Below, piece by piece: positions 34,671 through 47,300 of a DNA stretch of 64,000 nucleotides. Within the stretch, counting starts at the first letter, position 1. Each line of letters starts with the position of its first letter. The stretch comes from Utricularia gibba (lineage: Eukaryota; Streptophyta; Magnoliopsida; Lamiales; Lentibulariaceae): positions 496,001 through 560,000 of the forward strand of contig NEEC01000020.1 in the NCBI GenBank assembly GCA_002189035.1, in the 5' to 3' direction. The position numbers and the translations under genes were made by a program. The notes under the pieces are model-generated. The model worked only from the letters and a program-made list of their open reading frames with translations, searched no databases and was not told the origin of the DNA.

Positions 34671-37479
34671 ATGAACATGGAGAAAGGTGAGATTTGTGGG
34701 ACAAGGGAGGCTCCTTTGTTCTCTTGGCCATGGGAGAATTTGGGTAAATTCAAGGCAAGGGAGCAAAACCCCTTTTCATCTTCTGTTCCTCTGTTCTTTA
34801 TTTTTTTAATGGTTTATTCTGTACTTTTCTGATTTCATTTTGGGTTTCTGGAGCAGTATTTGCTGTATGCGCCTTTGGTTGCAAAAGTTGGGTATGGGTA
34901 TCACAGGGGAGAACTCAGTGATGGAGACTGGTGCTTCCATGTTCTCAACTTGCTTTGTCTCAGGGCTTTAGTTCATCAGCTTTGGAGCTCATTTTCCTGT
35001 ATGTATTTCCTGAATCGAGCACGAAGAATCGACCAGAGAGGAATTGAATACAATCAAATCGACACAGAATGGCATTGGTACATTGCTTGGCTTTATGTTA
35101 AAGTTTTTCCCTTTTTGGTAAAAGTTTGATGCTCATTTCTGTGATACAAACTCAATGATTGTGCTCTACAACTGAACAGGGATAGCTTCTTCATCCTCCA
35201 TGCTGCACTTGCTGCATTCCTTATCTTGAGTTTCCCTTCCTTGGCAAACATACCCATCTGGGATTTCAGGGGTTTCTTCTGCTGCTTCATTCTCCACACA
35301 GTAATCTCTGAGCCTCTCTACTATTGGCTGCACAGACTGCTGCATACTTCTGATCTGTTTTCTAAATATCATTGGCTTCATCATAGCTCCAAAGTTATTC
35401 ATCCCTTCACAGGTGAAGGCTAAGGAGATTTGTTGTTTTCTGCACTATTTCGATTGTGGGGCCAAAGGTTTCCTGATGATTGCTTCTTTATGTGCCTTTG
35501 ATTGCAGCTGAGCATCTAACTTACTTTGAACACCTACTGCTCTGTGTTGTTGTTGGTATTCCATTGTTGGGAACCACTGCAATTGGTTACGGTTCAAGAA
35601 GCCTGATGTATGGCTATCTTCTGGTTTTCGACTTCCTCCGGTGTTTGGGGTACTCGAACGTCGAGTTCTTTCCAAGCCAGATCTTTGATGCCTTTCCTGT
35701 CCTGAAGCATCTTATCTCCACGCCAACGTACGTAGGCACTTTCATCTGAAACCTGTTGAACACAGAGATGCTGATGGTCTGTTACATGGTTTCATTTTGC
35801 AGATATCACAGCCTTCACCATTGGGAGATGAACTCCAACTTTTGCCTGTTCATGCCATTCTTTGATGAGCTGTGGAAGACGCAGAATCCGAAATCTTGGG
35901 AGCTGCAGAGAGAGTTCAGTTCAAGAAAAAGTGAGTTTCCTCTCCTTGAGTTGCTAAGTGATTTCAGCTGCCTAAGATACATTCCCAAATCAAACTGCAG
36001 CCACCAGAGTACCGGATTTCGTGTTTCTTGCCCATGTCGTCGATGTTATGTCATCAATACATAATTCGTTTGTGCTCCGATCCTTCCACTCGATACCCTT
36101 CAGTTTTAAGCCATATCTCCTCACATACTGGCCTGGCTCATATGTTACAATGCTGTTGATGTGGGCGAAGTCAAAGACATTCCTGTTCTCCTTCTACTAT
36201 CTCCGGGGAAATTTGTGCCAGACATGGATTGTGCCTAGATATGGTTTCCAGGTGAAGCTCTTTCTTCTCCTTGTCACTCGGAAGACGAATCAAAACCAGT
36301 TAACAGCATTGTGTCCTGTTCCCAGTACTTCCTGCCTTTTGCTAAAAAGGGGATAAACAAGCAGATAGAGGATGCCATTCTTAGAGCAGATAAACTTGGA
36401 GTGAAGGTCATCAGTCTTGCTGCGCTGAATAAGGTGAAGAAGTCCTCACCTTCATCTCACATGTACAGCAGGCATGCTCATTGCACTCAGTGATTTGATT
36501 GCAGAACGAAGCTCTGAACGGAGGTGGAGTGCTCTTCACAAACAAGCATCCAGACCTCAAAGTGAGAGTCTGCCATGGAAACACACTCACAGCTGCTGTT
36601 ATCTTGAACGATATCCCAAAAGAAGTTGATGAAGTATTCTTGACTGGGGCTACGTCTAAGCTGGGGAGGGCGATCGCTCTTTATCTTGCTCGTCGAAAGG
36701 TCAAAGTTATGGTGAGGACAGAAGAAACACTGACATTCTGAATCCAGCTGATTCACGAATAAATCTGCAACCTGTGTTTAAAATGTGTTCTCTTTCATTG
36801 CAGATGCTTACGACGTCGGCTGAGAGATTCACCAAGATTCAGAAAGAAGCACCACCTGAGTACCAGATGTATTTGGTCCAAGTTACCAAGTATCAGGCTG
36901 CCAAGCACTGCAAGGTAACAACACCATGGTTATGTTTGTTTCAGAAGGGTGTTTAACCGGAATTTGAGTATCAAAAGAGCGACTGAGATTCAGAAACTCA
37001 CCTAAGAGTACTGGAAAATAATTTTCAGACATGGATCCTCGGAAAATGGGCGACACCACAAGAACAATACGTTGCTCCCTCAGGAACACACTTCCACCAG
37101 TTTGTAGTTCCACCGGTGCTTCCATTCAGACGTGACTGTACATACGGGAACCTGGCTGCAATCAGGCTGCCAGAAGATGTTGAAGGGCTTGGCTCTTGTG
37201 AGGTACTCACACATGCACCACTCCTTATGCTCGCTATTCATGCTAGAGACGGGCATAGCACGCACCGACTGATTGCCATGCAAACTGAAACTGTTCCATC
37301 TGTGTGTTGAATTCTATCAGTATATGCTCAGACGAGGAGTTGTCCATGCTTGCCATGCCGGGGGGCTGGTTCACTTCCTTGAAGGGTGGAAGCACCATGA
37401 AGTTGGAGCCATTAATGTCGACCAGATTGATGTTGTCTGGGAGGCTGCACTCAGGCATGGCCTCAGACCTGTAGCATGA
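34671..37479 (+). CDS. CER3/WAX2/GLOSSY1-like cuticular wax biosynthesis protein
   Basis: Eleven exons give 631 residues: 34671-34754, 34857-35077, 35180-35412, 35508-35727, 35803-35930, 36001-36251, 36326-36433, 36505-36711, 36804-36914, 37029-37202 and 37321-37479. The N-terminal half is a membrane fatty-acid-hydroxylase-like domain with His clusters ([26 protein letters not shown]). The C-terminal half is the WAX2 domain ([73 protein letters not shown]). With CER1, CER3 makes very-long-chain alkanes from acyl-CoA at the endoplasmic reticulum. Intron 1 (34755-34856) needs a GC donor (AAG|GCAAGG). The start could also be the ATG six bases later. Length and the [11 protein letters not shown] block favour CER3 over CER1. 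Confidence 0.92.
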
Positions 37480-38330
37480 AAGCCATCACAGTACCTCAAT
37501 TCTTTTCTTCAACGCCTGGTTTCTTCGTTACACGACTTTCATTGTATTTTTAATTAAATAATCAACAAAACGAATAGCATCAGAAGAAGGTAATTCTGAT
37601 AATACCCTACGAAATATGAAAGACAGTAGTTCAACGCTTGCCAAATTCTATCTGAAATCATTCCAAAAATTCAGTTATGCATACTGAAAAGAGACGAAGT
37701 TCATAGAATGAACATATGTTCGGTTGTCGAGAGTCTAACTAGATAGTATTGGCATCATCTGCTTCATGTGAAATGCTTACGTTTTGATCCCGGTCTAACT
37801 GAGATCAATAGACTCTTTTTCATCATCCCGTTAACCAGATATGTGATTACACTCTGCTGGCACTACCTTGAGAAGACTTGAGAAGAGCCCTTTGTAGAAT
37901 CCTCGTAAGCTTTCAACTTTATAAGTTCTCAGAAATAATCCCACGTGCTGCTGTACGATGCACCACCACTCTCAGAAATTCTGTTCCAATATGACAATAG
38001 TTTCAAATTATCAAAGCTTTTATGTATCATGATACCCTATTGCTGATAAAATAACATGACCAAATAGGGAGAGATAGACAGAAGAGGGGGGAAATCTTTC
38101 AGTGAAGGAATAATACAGATCGCCTTCTCTTTATACCAGAGTAATCCATTGGCCATGTTGACTATGCTAACAGCTGGTAACAATGCTTGAGTCATCTGCT
38201 AACACAAAAGAATTTCTTTCCAACCATCGAATCTAAAGAAAGAGGACATACATCCAAAACGGGACATAAATAAAGAAACTGCCACGACTGTTTTACGCAG
38301 AATGCATCCATTGTTCTCCATACCAGTAAC
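37480..38330. other. Spacer between the wax gene and the carrier relic
   Basis: Balanced composition. The first part is the wax gene 3' flank. I looked on the minus strand for the second and later exons of the EF-hand carrier (see 38331-38607) and saw none. Confidence 0.45.
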
Positions 38331-38607
38331 CTGGAAATTCTGTACAATTCAAGCACCTTATCATCCATATACTTCCTAAACTCCTGAAACTCAGCCTTCC
38401 CAACACGATTCGCATCACACCCCAAAAAAACTCCCTCGCAAACCTATAATCCGCAGGAAATTCCATCACCGAAACCCCCTCTTCGATCTGACCTGAATCT
38501 AAATATCCTGCGTTACTCGAATCGAAAAAACTGAACATATCGCTAACCCTCACTTCCCTCTCCTCCCCCGTCTCTCTCAAAGCGCAGAGAACGTGCTCCA
38601 TCGTCAC
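38331..38607 (-). pseudogene. Truncated first exon of an EF-hand mitochondrial ATP-Mg/Pi carrier (APC/SCaMC type)
   Basis: Reading from 38607: MTMEHVLCALRETGEEREVR, then an EF-hand-like loop (FFDSSNAGYLDSGQIEEG). After a one-base frame break at the A run 38424-38430, a second one follows (CDANRVGKAEFQEFRKYMDD) and ends LELYRI before a donor-like CAG|GTTACT. This matches the N-terminal calcium-sensing part of plant APC carriers. A single extra T in the coding strand would restore one continuous frame. The rest of the carrier is missing from both sides of the expected direction, so I call a relic. It could instead be a short transcribed EF-hand gene with a sequence error. Confidence 0.6.
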
Positions 38608-40297
38608 GGTAACCCCGTTTTGCTTTACCGGAGCACAACGTCCGGTGGGTCCGCCACCCGCGGTGAGAAGCTCCCACGCGCCTAGGCAAGACTCACGGAA
38701 TTGGGATTTTTCATAAATTACAGGTGCGATTTTTTCCCTGTTTTTGGTAATAAAAATATATATTAGTTTATTGCAAAATTAAAAATTAAAATAAGAAAAA
38801 AAATTGTACTTTCACGAGGAAAAAACCTTGGCGGGCTTTCGCAGACAAAAAAAAAAAAAAAAAAAAAAAAAAAGGAAACTAGGGCAACCATCATGTTCTT
38901 CCTCCTAGAGGTAAATTCATGATCCCGTTTCCGCTTATCTCGGTAAGACATCCGTCGATTAGTTTGTTCATTGGTAATGCTGATTGAGAATTGGTATATT
39001 GTTTCAGCTTTTGTTTTTTTCTGGTTTCACGGTGCGGTACGTATTCCATGTTTCTGCTATAGGTTTTTAGTTTTTTTTGGGGGATTTCTGTTCTGGACTG
39101 AGCTAAACCTGCCCATTTGCTTATTCTTTGATGGATTTTTGAGACGTTGAGTTAGAATGGTGTATGGCGGGATAAAAAAAAAAAATCTTTATAAGGTGGT
39201 GCCAAAGCAGATTCACTGTCTTTTTTCTGAAGAAGTTTTTTCCTTCAGAAGAATCACTGGAAATGGAGTAAGGAATTGGGGTTTTTGTAGATTTGCATTA
39301 CCTTGCTGCGTTTATTCTATTTGATAGTATAAGGCAGAATAAAGCTTACTGTTTCATCATTTCTTCTCTGAAATGGAATCTCTGATTTTGATCCTTAATT
39401 GCTTATTTTTTTTGTATGAGTTTTTTATTTTTACGAAATACCTCTGTGTGAGGTGGTTTTATTTTTTCATGGCTTGATAGACACTTACACTCATCATTCG
39501 TGTTACAGATGACTTCAAAATATTTGATAGCATTGCAGTTTGCCCTACCTCTCCAGAAATGGTATGCTCTTTTAATCTTGAATACTTTTTTACCATAAGA
39601 GTATGTTCATTAGTCCATTTGGGGAACCACCTTTCACACAACCATGAATTGTTGATCAAACAGCATATGATAACCTAAAAGCCATTTTCCCTGTGAAGTG
39701 GTGTTTAGGGGGAATTGCTTATGTGCTAGGATTTTCGTCCCATCTTGTGTTTCCTCAATAAATTTGGTGTTCTTTCGGTTCTTAATTGGTTCCATCATTT
39801 GATCCATTTCGCCACTATGTTTTTATTTTCTGTGAGTTTTGTTCAAGTTAAATTCAAAGGATAGGTCATAATTGGACCTACATGTGCTCCGTGATTCATG
39901 CTAATGCATCAGTTGCTTTCTTAGGGTCCAAAGATTTGAACTTTCTTCTGCTTCATGAATTTGGAGGGACGGTGAAAAGCCTAACTTCAGTCTGAACGCA
40001 ATAGTAAAGCGAATTCAATAATTTTCTCCTTGCATCACGGATTTTTTCAGCAGTCCCTCTGTTAATTCTGTGGAATAAGATTCATGCACATGGTAAGAAG
40101 AGATATCATAAAGGTATTTTTGAACTTTCTTACCTGTTTCCCTATTTGTGTAGTGCTTTGGGCCCACGACATTCAGTGTAACTCGTGTATTTTTTGGGCA
40201 TGTAGATCAACTTTTGTATGGAGTTAAGGGATCATCTTACGTGGAAATGTTGATACACTGAGGCAAAAGAATTTATTTAATCTTATCGGTAAGGGCA
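38608..40297. other. Region upstream of the TAF1B-like gene, probably long leader with introns
   Basis: T-rich, intron-like sequence with several GT and AG sites but no coding frame of note. A 27-base A run lies at 38847-38873. The TAF1B-like transcript may start here and be spliced in its leader; this is inference. Confidence 0.4.
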
Positions 40298-42573
40298 ATG
40301 GCTCGTGTAGTTGAACATTATTGCGAAGCTTGCCGTGCTGTCACTCCTTTTACAATGTCGGATGATAGCTTCTACTACTGTGGATGTTGCTCTTCACAAG
40401 CAGATGATATTGTTGATACTGGCGTTGATGAAGATCAAGTTTTTCAACACTACACAGGCACAGGCAATTTTCGGAGCCGTGCATCTAACAATCTGATTGC
40501 CGCTGAACCTGTATCTCAAGTAAAATTAAGTGAATCTCAGTTTTTAGATCTTCCTACTGTTAACCCAGATGATGCTGGAGATATTTTTGGCGATGGATAT
40601 GAGCCTTACAGTCCAAGAGACATTGAGTTGGCACAAAAAAGCTATACATATGAGGAATATTATACTGAGATTAGGTCAAGATACCTCGCAGGTCTTCAGA
40701 TTATGATCCAGTTGCAATGTCAGGTTTTAGTCGAGGAATATAATGTCAGCCCTTTAATCATTGGTCTTGTTGGGCCACTGTGGCTGAGGTTTCTCTCCTC
40801 CACAGAGATTATGTCTGCTGACTGGTCAGAACGGGCTGTTCATGATTCTGAGTCTCAGAACCAAGGTGAGAGCTCAATGTTTTCTGTGCTCTGAAGTCAG
40901 TATTATCACTCCTTAAAATTTGATCAAGAAATGTTTCAGTTCAATGAACTAGGACAAGTTTCTTATTGCTTGGGTTTTCCTGTTTTATTTTGTAGCTGAG
41001 GTGGAAGAGTTCCAACCCAGTGCTAGTCTAGGTGGAGAACCGGTGAATATTTATGGGAAACGCTTAGTACTTGTGTGGTATAGATCTCTGAAGAAAACAG
41101 TACCAATATCTATCACCCTGGCTCTCTCTTTCCTTGTGTGCCATCTGACTAGGGAGGCTGTCATGTCGTCTGATATTTTGAAATGGGCTCTTGAAGGGAA
41201 GCTTCCTTATTTTTCTGCTTTTCTTGAGATTGGAAAGAAGCTTGGACCGGCCTCCGGTGCATGCTCATTCCGCGACAGCTTTATGTTTAGACCTGTCCAG
41301 TTTATTTCATTGCAGAGTTTTGAGTCCATGGCAGCTGGTATTGCTCAGAGAATTTCATTGGAGTTGCCTCCTATTAACTTTTATGCTGCGGCTTCTCGAT
41401 ATTGCAAGCAATTGTGCCTTCCCGAGAGGGTAATACTTCCTACCGCCTGCAGGATATGCGAATGGGCCATGCCTCCAGAATTATATCTCTCAGTTTGTGA
41501 GTCAAGGATCCCAACCCGTGCCTGTGTGATATCAGTTTTGATTGTGGCAGTCAGACTTTATTTTGACATAAATGGCTATGGTGTTTGGGAGTCCACTGTA
41601 TCAGATCCACAGTCACCATTGTGGTTGAAAAATAAAGGTGGTTCAAGAGATGGCAACAACGACGTCTCGAGATTGATCAGTCTGGAGTTTCTGAAGATTC
41701 TCAAGGAGAAATACATTAAACCAGACAATGCACCTGGTAAAATTTTTTTCGGAACTTGATGAAAATGTTTTTGTTTCAAAAAGTTCTTCTTTTGTCTCTA
41801 GAAAGCTTTTATCAGCATTCCGCTGCCTGCAGATTGTCACTCTGACCTGGATACATATCTTCAATACTGTAGAGAGGTGGTCTTCTCTGGATTATGGCCA
41901 TCCAGAGATGATGTCGGGGAGGAAAGTTTGATCAACGGATTCTGGGATGCTTTTAAGAACAAGGTAGCTGTGTTTGATTACATCTTCAACAAACTAATTC
42001 TCTACAGGGAAATCCGAACCGCATCTGTGTTTTTTTTTTTTTTTTTTTTTTTGCTTGCAGAGACCACTTGATCAAGAAATGGATCATCTCGGAAACAGCC
42101 ATGAGGAAGGTGGATTAGAAGAAGCCAATGAATTCATAGATGGTCGGAGCGATGATCCCTTTGCTGAAGCTGGTTTTCAACCCGATGAAAACAAATGCAT
42201 CATGGATCATTTCAGTTTTAGTGGCTGTGAAGAAGAAGCTTCGGTGGGTGGGCGCCGGAAAGAGTCACTAAGGGAGAAGGTGGTGATGCAACTGAAGTTG
42301 GACATGAACGAACATGGATTCCTGTACATCCCACCAAGGGTTAACATCAAAAGGCGAGACTACCTCCATTACGCACGGAGAAGGAAAGAAGTGTACCTGT
42401 ATGCAGTACATGCGGATTACTACATCATACTTCGATCCTTTGCAATGGTTGCACAGGTCGAACCCAGAGTGATGCATAATGAGGTTTTGCGGTTTGAGAG
42501 GCGACTGCATTGGCTCGAACAGAGAATGGATGGGGGGCCTGGAGTGAACACTAATGGCATCTCAGACCACTGA
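40298..42573 (+). CDS. RNA polymerase I initiation factor TAF1B/Rrn7-like (MEE12-like)
   Basis: Four exons give 650 residues: 40298-40865, 40996-41736, 41833-41963 and 42061-42573. The N-terminus has a zinc-ribbon pair, CEAC at residues 9-12 and CGCC about 20 residues later. A cyclin-fold-like middle follows (GLQIMIQLQCQVLVEEYNVS, ILKWALEGKLPYFSAF, the PPINFYAAASRYCKQLCLP block). TAF1B/Rrn7 is the TFIIB-like factor that places RNA polymerase I on rRNA gene promoters in the nucleolus; Arabidopsis MEE12 (At2g02955, from memory) is needed for embryo development. The exon 3 acceptor is uncertain: an upstream acceptor (exon from 41802) would keep a conserved-looking ESFYQHSAAC but then hits a stop. 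A 22-base T run (42031-42052) precedes the exon 4 acceptor. Confidence 0.82.
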
Positions 42574-43054
42574 CGTGTTCCAAACCATATACCATTTCCA
42601 CATTGGATTGGGGCTGCTGCTGTATGTTGAAAATGTTGAAATGAAATTTCCATAGGAGAAGGGTACAAGCTGAGCCTCATTGAACTGTTTTACCCTATGC
42701 AGCACCCGACCTGGAGCAGACGAGACATCGAAGCTATGACTGCAATCGTCAGAGCTCATCAAAACATTTGATACCCTTGTGAGTCACATAGTGAATAGGC
42801 ATTTGATCCTGCACTCATGGCTGATCGAAGCTGCCCCTTTTTTCCTTTTTGCAAAACAATGACTTTTTACTCTGTTCTATAACTTGATTCTACTTGAAAT
42901 ACATCAAAACTTCAAGCAAGCCATGCTCAGTCGATTTCTATAAACGGTTCGATGCATAAACAACTACCAACCCAACCTTACGCAAGCATCTACAGGATTT
43001 CAGATAGTAAAGCATCCGATTCTTGACTTAGTGGAGGATGCATAAGGATATCCA

Positions 43055-43604
43055 TCACTGGTCCCTCATAGCTGCACTAAGTTTATCGAATACAGTCTGG
43101 AGAGTTACCTCTTCCACAACAACGATTTTGTCCCTAGACTTTGATCCGGAGGCTATGGAAACTTGACGCCTTTTTACTCCGATAACCTGTTCATAAAAGA
43201 ATAAGCTTAAGAAGATTGCTTACAATGTTTCTTTGTGAAGTGCACGAATTGGGGTAAAGGGCAACATTACAGAGCTAATAAAATCGAGGATTGCGGCATT
43301 GGCTTCACCGTCTTTGGCGGGAGCATCAATTTGGAGTCCCAACGCTTCATCGTTAATATCTGGTGAAAACCGGAGAAATAGGGAAGCTGAATGGTTGAAG
43401 ATCGAACAAAAATAAGGTCTCCGATACGATTAGCTGTCTCACAATACCGGTTATGGCGGCAAGCTTGGAACCGGGCTTGGCGTAGACGGCGATCGAGACG
43501 GAGGTTGGAGACAGAAGACGTAAGCAACCCGGATACACCGCGGCGGCCGTCGCCTCCTCCGGCTTTCCCTTCGATTTCTTCTTCAACTTATTGACTGACG
43601 ACAT
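43055..43604 (-). CDS. DUF167 / UPF0235 family protein
   Basis: Three exons (43604-43448, 43359-43271 and 43186-43055) give 125 residues. A Lys-rich N-terminus is followed by the DUF167 core: [17 protein letters not shown], then [23 protein letters not shown], then [19 protein letters not shown]. The family (YggU in bacteria, C15orf40 in humans) is widespread and has no established molecular role. It is divergent from the NOT2-like gene (43605-44304 between start codons) and convergent with the TAF1B-like gene. Confidence 0.85.
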
Positions 43605-44304
43605 GAAGCCAGTTCGACGATATCTCCTGTCTCCAATTTAAATCAGAATATATGTAATTATTATATTTCAAATAATATTTAAAAATTCAAAATATTTAAA
43701 GACAAGCACACGTCATTTTTCTCCAGTGTTCATTCTTTTAGTCCAACAGAAAGAAGATTCGAGTCGCTCCATCGTCTCATTCCCTCGCTGAACCCCATTG
43801 GTCGGGATCCACATTCGGCGGAGTTATCAAGAAGTCGCCGCTTTTCTTTGCGAAGCGGCGGCATTCTTGGAGGTTTCGACAGTTTTCTTGGTTATTTTTC
43901 CGACGGAATTTTCGGTTTCTGTAGTGCCGTAGAAGTATCCGTTGTGTATTCTTGTTTCTTGCGGATTTGGTATCGGAAAACCATGTTTCTTGCCTGGATT
44001 CTTGTAAGGAACATTGTAGGCGTCGTCTTAGTGATGCATGCATCGTATCTTTTGATTTTTGGTGTATGCGGACAGATTATGTTGTTGCGCGTGAGTGTGC
44101 ATGTTTTGCTGTTTGTTTCTTGTGTAGTCGTGATTTTTACTGTGAGTTCTTTTATCCTATTATCGCGTCGAAGTTTTCACTTTGTTTATAATTGGCTTCT
44201 TCTCGCAGATTGAGTGTCATTTTCCGTTAGTGTCGAGCGGTTTAAGAGTTGAATGAAATACGGCAGGCGGTAATCGTAGAGGAGCTCCGTTTTTACTTCG
44301 TCGC
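43605..44304. other. Divergent promoter and leader region (DUF167 / NOT2-like)
   Basis: About 700 bp between start codons. The left 130 bp are AT-rich; the right part (from about 43740) is balanced and T-rich, probably the NOT2-like leader with an intron. Open frames at 43848-44213 have no family character. Confidence 0.45.
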
Positions 44305-47300
44305 AATGTCTGGGTTTTCAAATGTACTGTTTTGTCATTTGATGCATTCTGGTATTTTCACTCGATCTTGTAATGCCGTTTACATTTGATGCTTGCTCAT
44401 CATGCAGTCTTCGCTCAGTAGTTCCACATCAGGCGTTTCTGGCAGCTCTATTCGCTCATATTCTTCACCCTATTTTGTTCGGCCGGATTATGGTACCGCT
44501 GCCTTTTATCCCTCTGGTGAGTGAGGTGTTAAATCTGACCTGTTTGTAGCATACATTTTGTCTCATTTTACTAAATAAGTTATCAATGCGTAGGAAATTT
44601 ACAAGGACCACCTAACATTCGTGGGAATTTTAATGCTCCATATATGCCCAGTTCACCTGGTGTTCAGGGATCTTACAGAAACATTCCATCGAATGTAGTC
44701 CAGCATTCTATTGGAAACCTTCATGGCGGACAATTTGATCCAAATAGCCTCCCATTTACCCCTTCTTATGGTAATTCTCAGGTGATGGGGAATACAGGTG
44801 CTACGAATTTCATTGGAAACCAAGGATATGACAGTAGCACATTAGGTTACCGGCCTTATGTTCCAGGTCTACCTTATGTTCCTGGGGCTCAAATCACTAC
44901 GTCAGTAGGGAATGTAGTTGGTGGCATGAATTTTGGAAGAAATTTTAGCGCTGGGAGTGGACTTCCTCCATCTGGAGTATATCCACGCCCAAATTTAACT
45001 GCTGGCATTAGTGCAGGAAATATGAATGTCCAGGGAGAAAATAGGATGATGCTGAATGTGCCTCAACAAGGTAATACTATTTCCCCTATAGTGTCCTTCA
45101 CCACGTAATCTATCATTCCTCAATAAGCTTGCTGTTTTTCCACCATGGTAGTAGTGAATGGCATCATTTGTTGCTTCAATATTGTGTTCAGAACAATGAT
45201 TTGGTTCCCCTTTTCCTGCGACAAAGTATATGGAAAAAATTGGATGCTTTCTGTTCAGGTACCCCGCAGGTATTATCAATGCCTAGCAGTTCCTATCCAA
45301 ATGCAGGTGGGCCTTTACCACAAAACCAATCTCAGCCAATTAACAATTTTTCTAGCACGGCTATGCCAAATGATGCGAATTCCAGTGATGGTCCCTCTAT
45401 TGATACGATTCGTTCCCCTCAGTGGCCAAGCCGTCCCAGCTCAACTGGAGGAACTCAAGGACAGCTTGGTATTTCTTTATATTTTTCTTGTCTAGGCAGC
45501 AAATGTCCCATCATTTCCTTTTTTTTTAATGAGAAATTGAATTTGATGCAATGCAGGTTTGCCTTTGCAAGCTGCTAGTCCTACTGTTCAGCCAACTCCA
45601 GAATTCAACATACTAAATGAGAATTTTCCACCTTTGGGATCAAAAGGTTTGTATGCTCTCTTTATTCATTTGAAGGGAATCCATTTTATTATACTTCACC
45701 ACACCTTTCTGCATATTCTTTGGACGCACATTGATGGTCTATGTTTGCCAATCGAGTGAACCATGCAGTGTCAGTGATCATGCATTCACTTATGATGTAG
45801 GGGGGGTGTCCTAGTCTATTTTTAGATCTGTATTCACTTTTTCAACATCAGACATTTAGCCCTATGCTTCTCTGAATCGGTTAATGTACAAATCATGTCA
45901 AATGCATTCTGTCCTTCCATGCACCATGCCTTTTCATTCTGGAACCCAAACTGGCGATAATGGATATCATGGAAAACATTGTCTCTAGTTAGTTTACAGA
46001 ATTGATCATTGAAGGAATACTAGTTTTCTGCAGGCAGCAAAAATGATTTTTCTGTCGATCTACAACGAAAAGAACAAGTTCATGATAGTTCTGCACCAAT
46101 AGGGATGCAACGTCCACAGTCTTCTGTAGGAACTCATTTAGAAGTCCTGCATAAGTTTTAGCATATTTCCTCAGAGCATGTAACATAGGAACTGACATGC
46201 AGATGGGCAGCCCTTCTGGCGTCAACATAAGGCCATCCCACACGTCACGTTGGCCAAAGCAGCAACAGAAACAAGCTTCCTCAGCAGGTGCCAGTACAGC
46301 GTCCATTTCTGATGCTACCAACAAACTGCGTGGTCCAGATATGCCGTCGCACTCTAGTTCTCATTCACAGGTAAGCACCAATTTTCTATATTGAAGTGTT
46401 TAGATTACTGAAGACTCCACTTTGAAAATTCGCTCATGCTTCTAATTACTACAACATTAAATTTATTAGCATGATCACTTTCCTCGGCTACAAGTTTTTT
46501 CTTCTGTTTTCAATGCTTCTAGGGCAGTGCCGCCTCACCCGGTGCAGGAGCACGACCTGTGAATTCTTCAGGGTCAATGTCTGGCGCAGCAAGGTCAGGC
46601 AAACAGGTTTTGCCACAATACCAGCAGCAGCATCAAACTCAGCTTCCATTTCGCACTCAGCAAGCAGCCGATCAGCCGGCGTACCCATCAACTTTTCAAG
46701 CATCATCTACTCATGCATTGGATGTGCCACAATACCAGCAGCATCAAACTCAGCTTCCATCTAGCACTCAGCAAATGCCGGCCGCCAATCAGCCTTATAG
46801 AGATCAGTCGGCGTCCTCATCAACTTTTCAAGCATCTACTGATACATTTGATTTGCAGGGTCTAGGCAGTGTCATGAGAACGAGCAATCCTGATTTGGAT
46901 CTTCTGTCACTTGGAATTGACCTCACCGATCTCGGACTTGATATGAGTTCTTCTGAAAGCCTTTATAGAACATTTGCTTCACCCTGGTCAGATGAGCCTC
47001 TAAGGGGAGACCCAGAGTTCACTCTTCCCTCATGTTATGCCACTCCAACTCTACCCTTAACGGTGAGCATTTCCTTCCTCATGATGTTCTCCTTTGCAAG
47101 CATTGTATTGATGACATGCTCTTTTGTTGCAGCCGGCGAATTTCCCTAGATTCCAGTTGCTGACACTCTTCTATATTTTTTATAGGTTGCGTTTCTTCTG
47201 AACATGCTACGTTTTTCATCCGAATTTTTCACTGCACACACATGCGCCCCTTTGTAACTTGTGTTGTTATGCAGTATGCCAAGGGATGAAGCTCAGCTAC

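Noticed and set aside
43848-44213. A 121-codon hydrophobic frame
   Set aside because: T-rich leader or intron sequence upstream of the NOT2-like start; hydrophobicity comes from T-rich codons.
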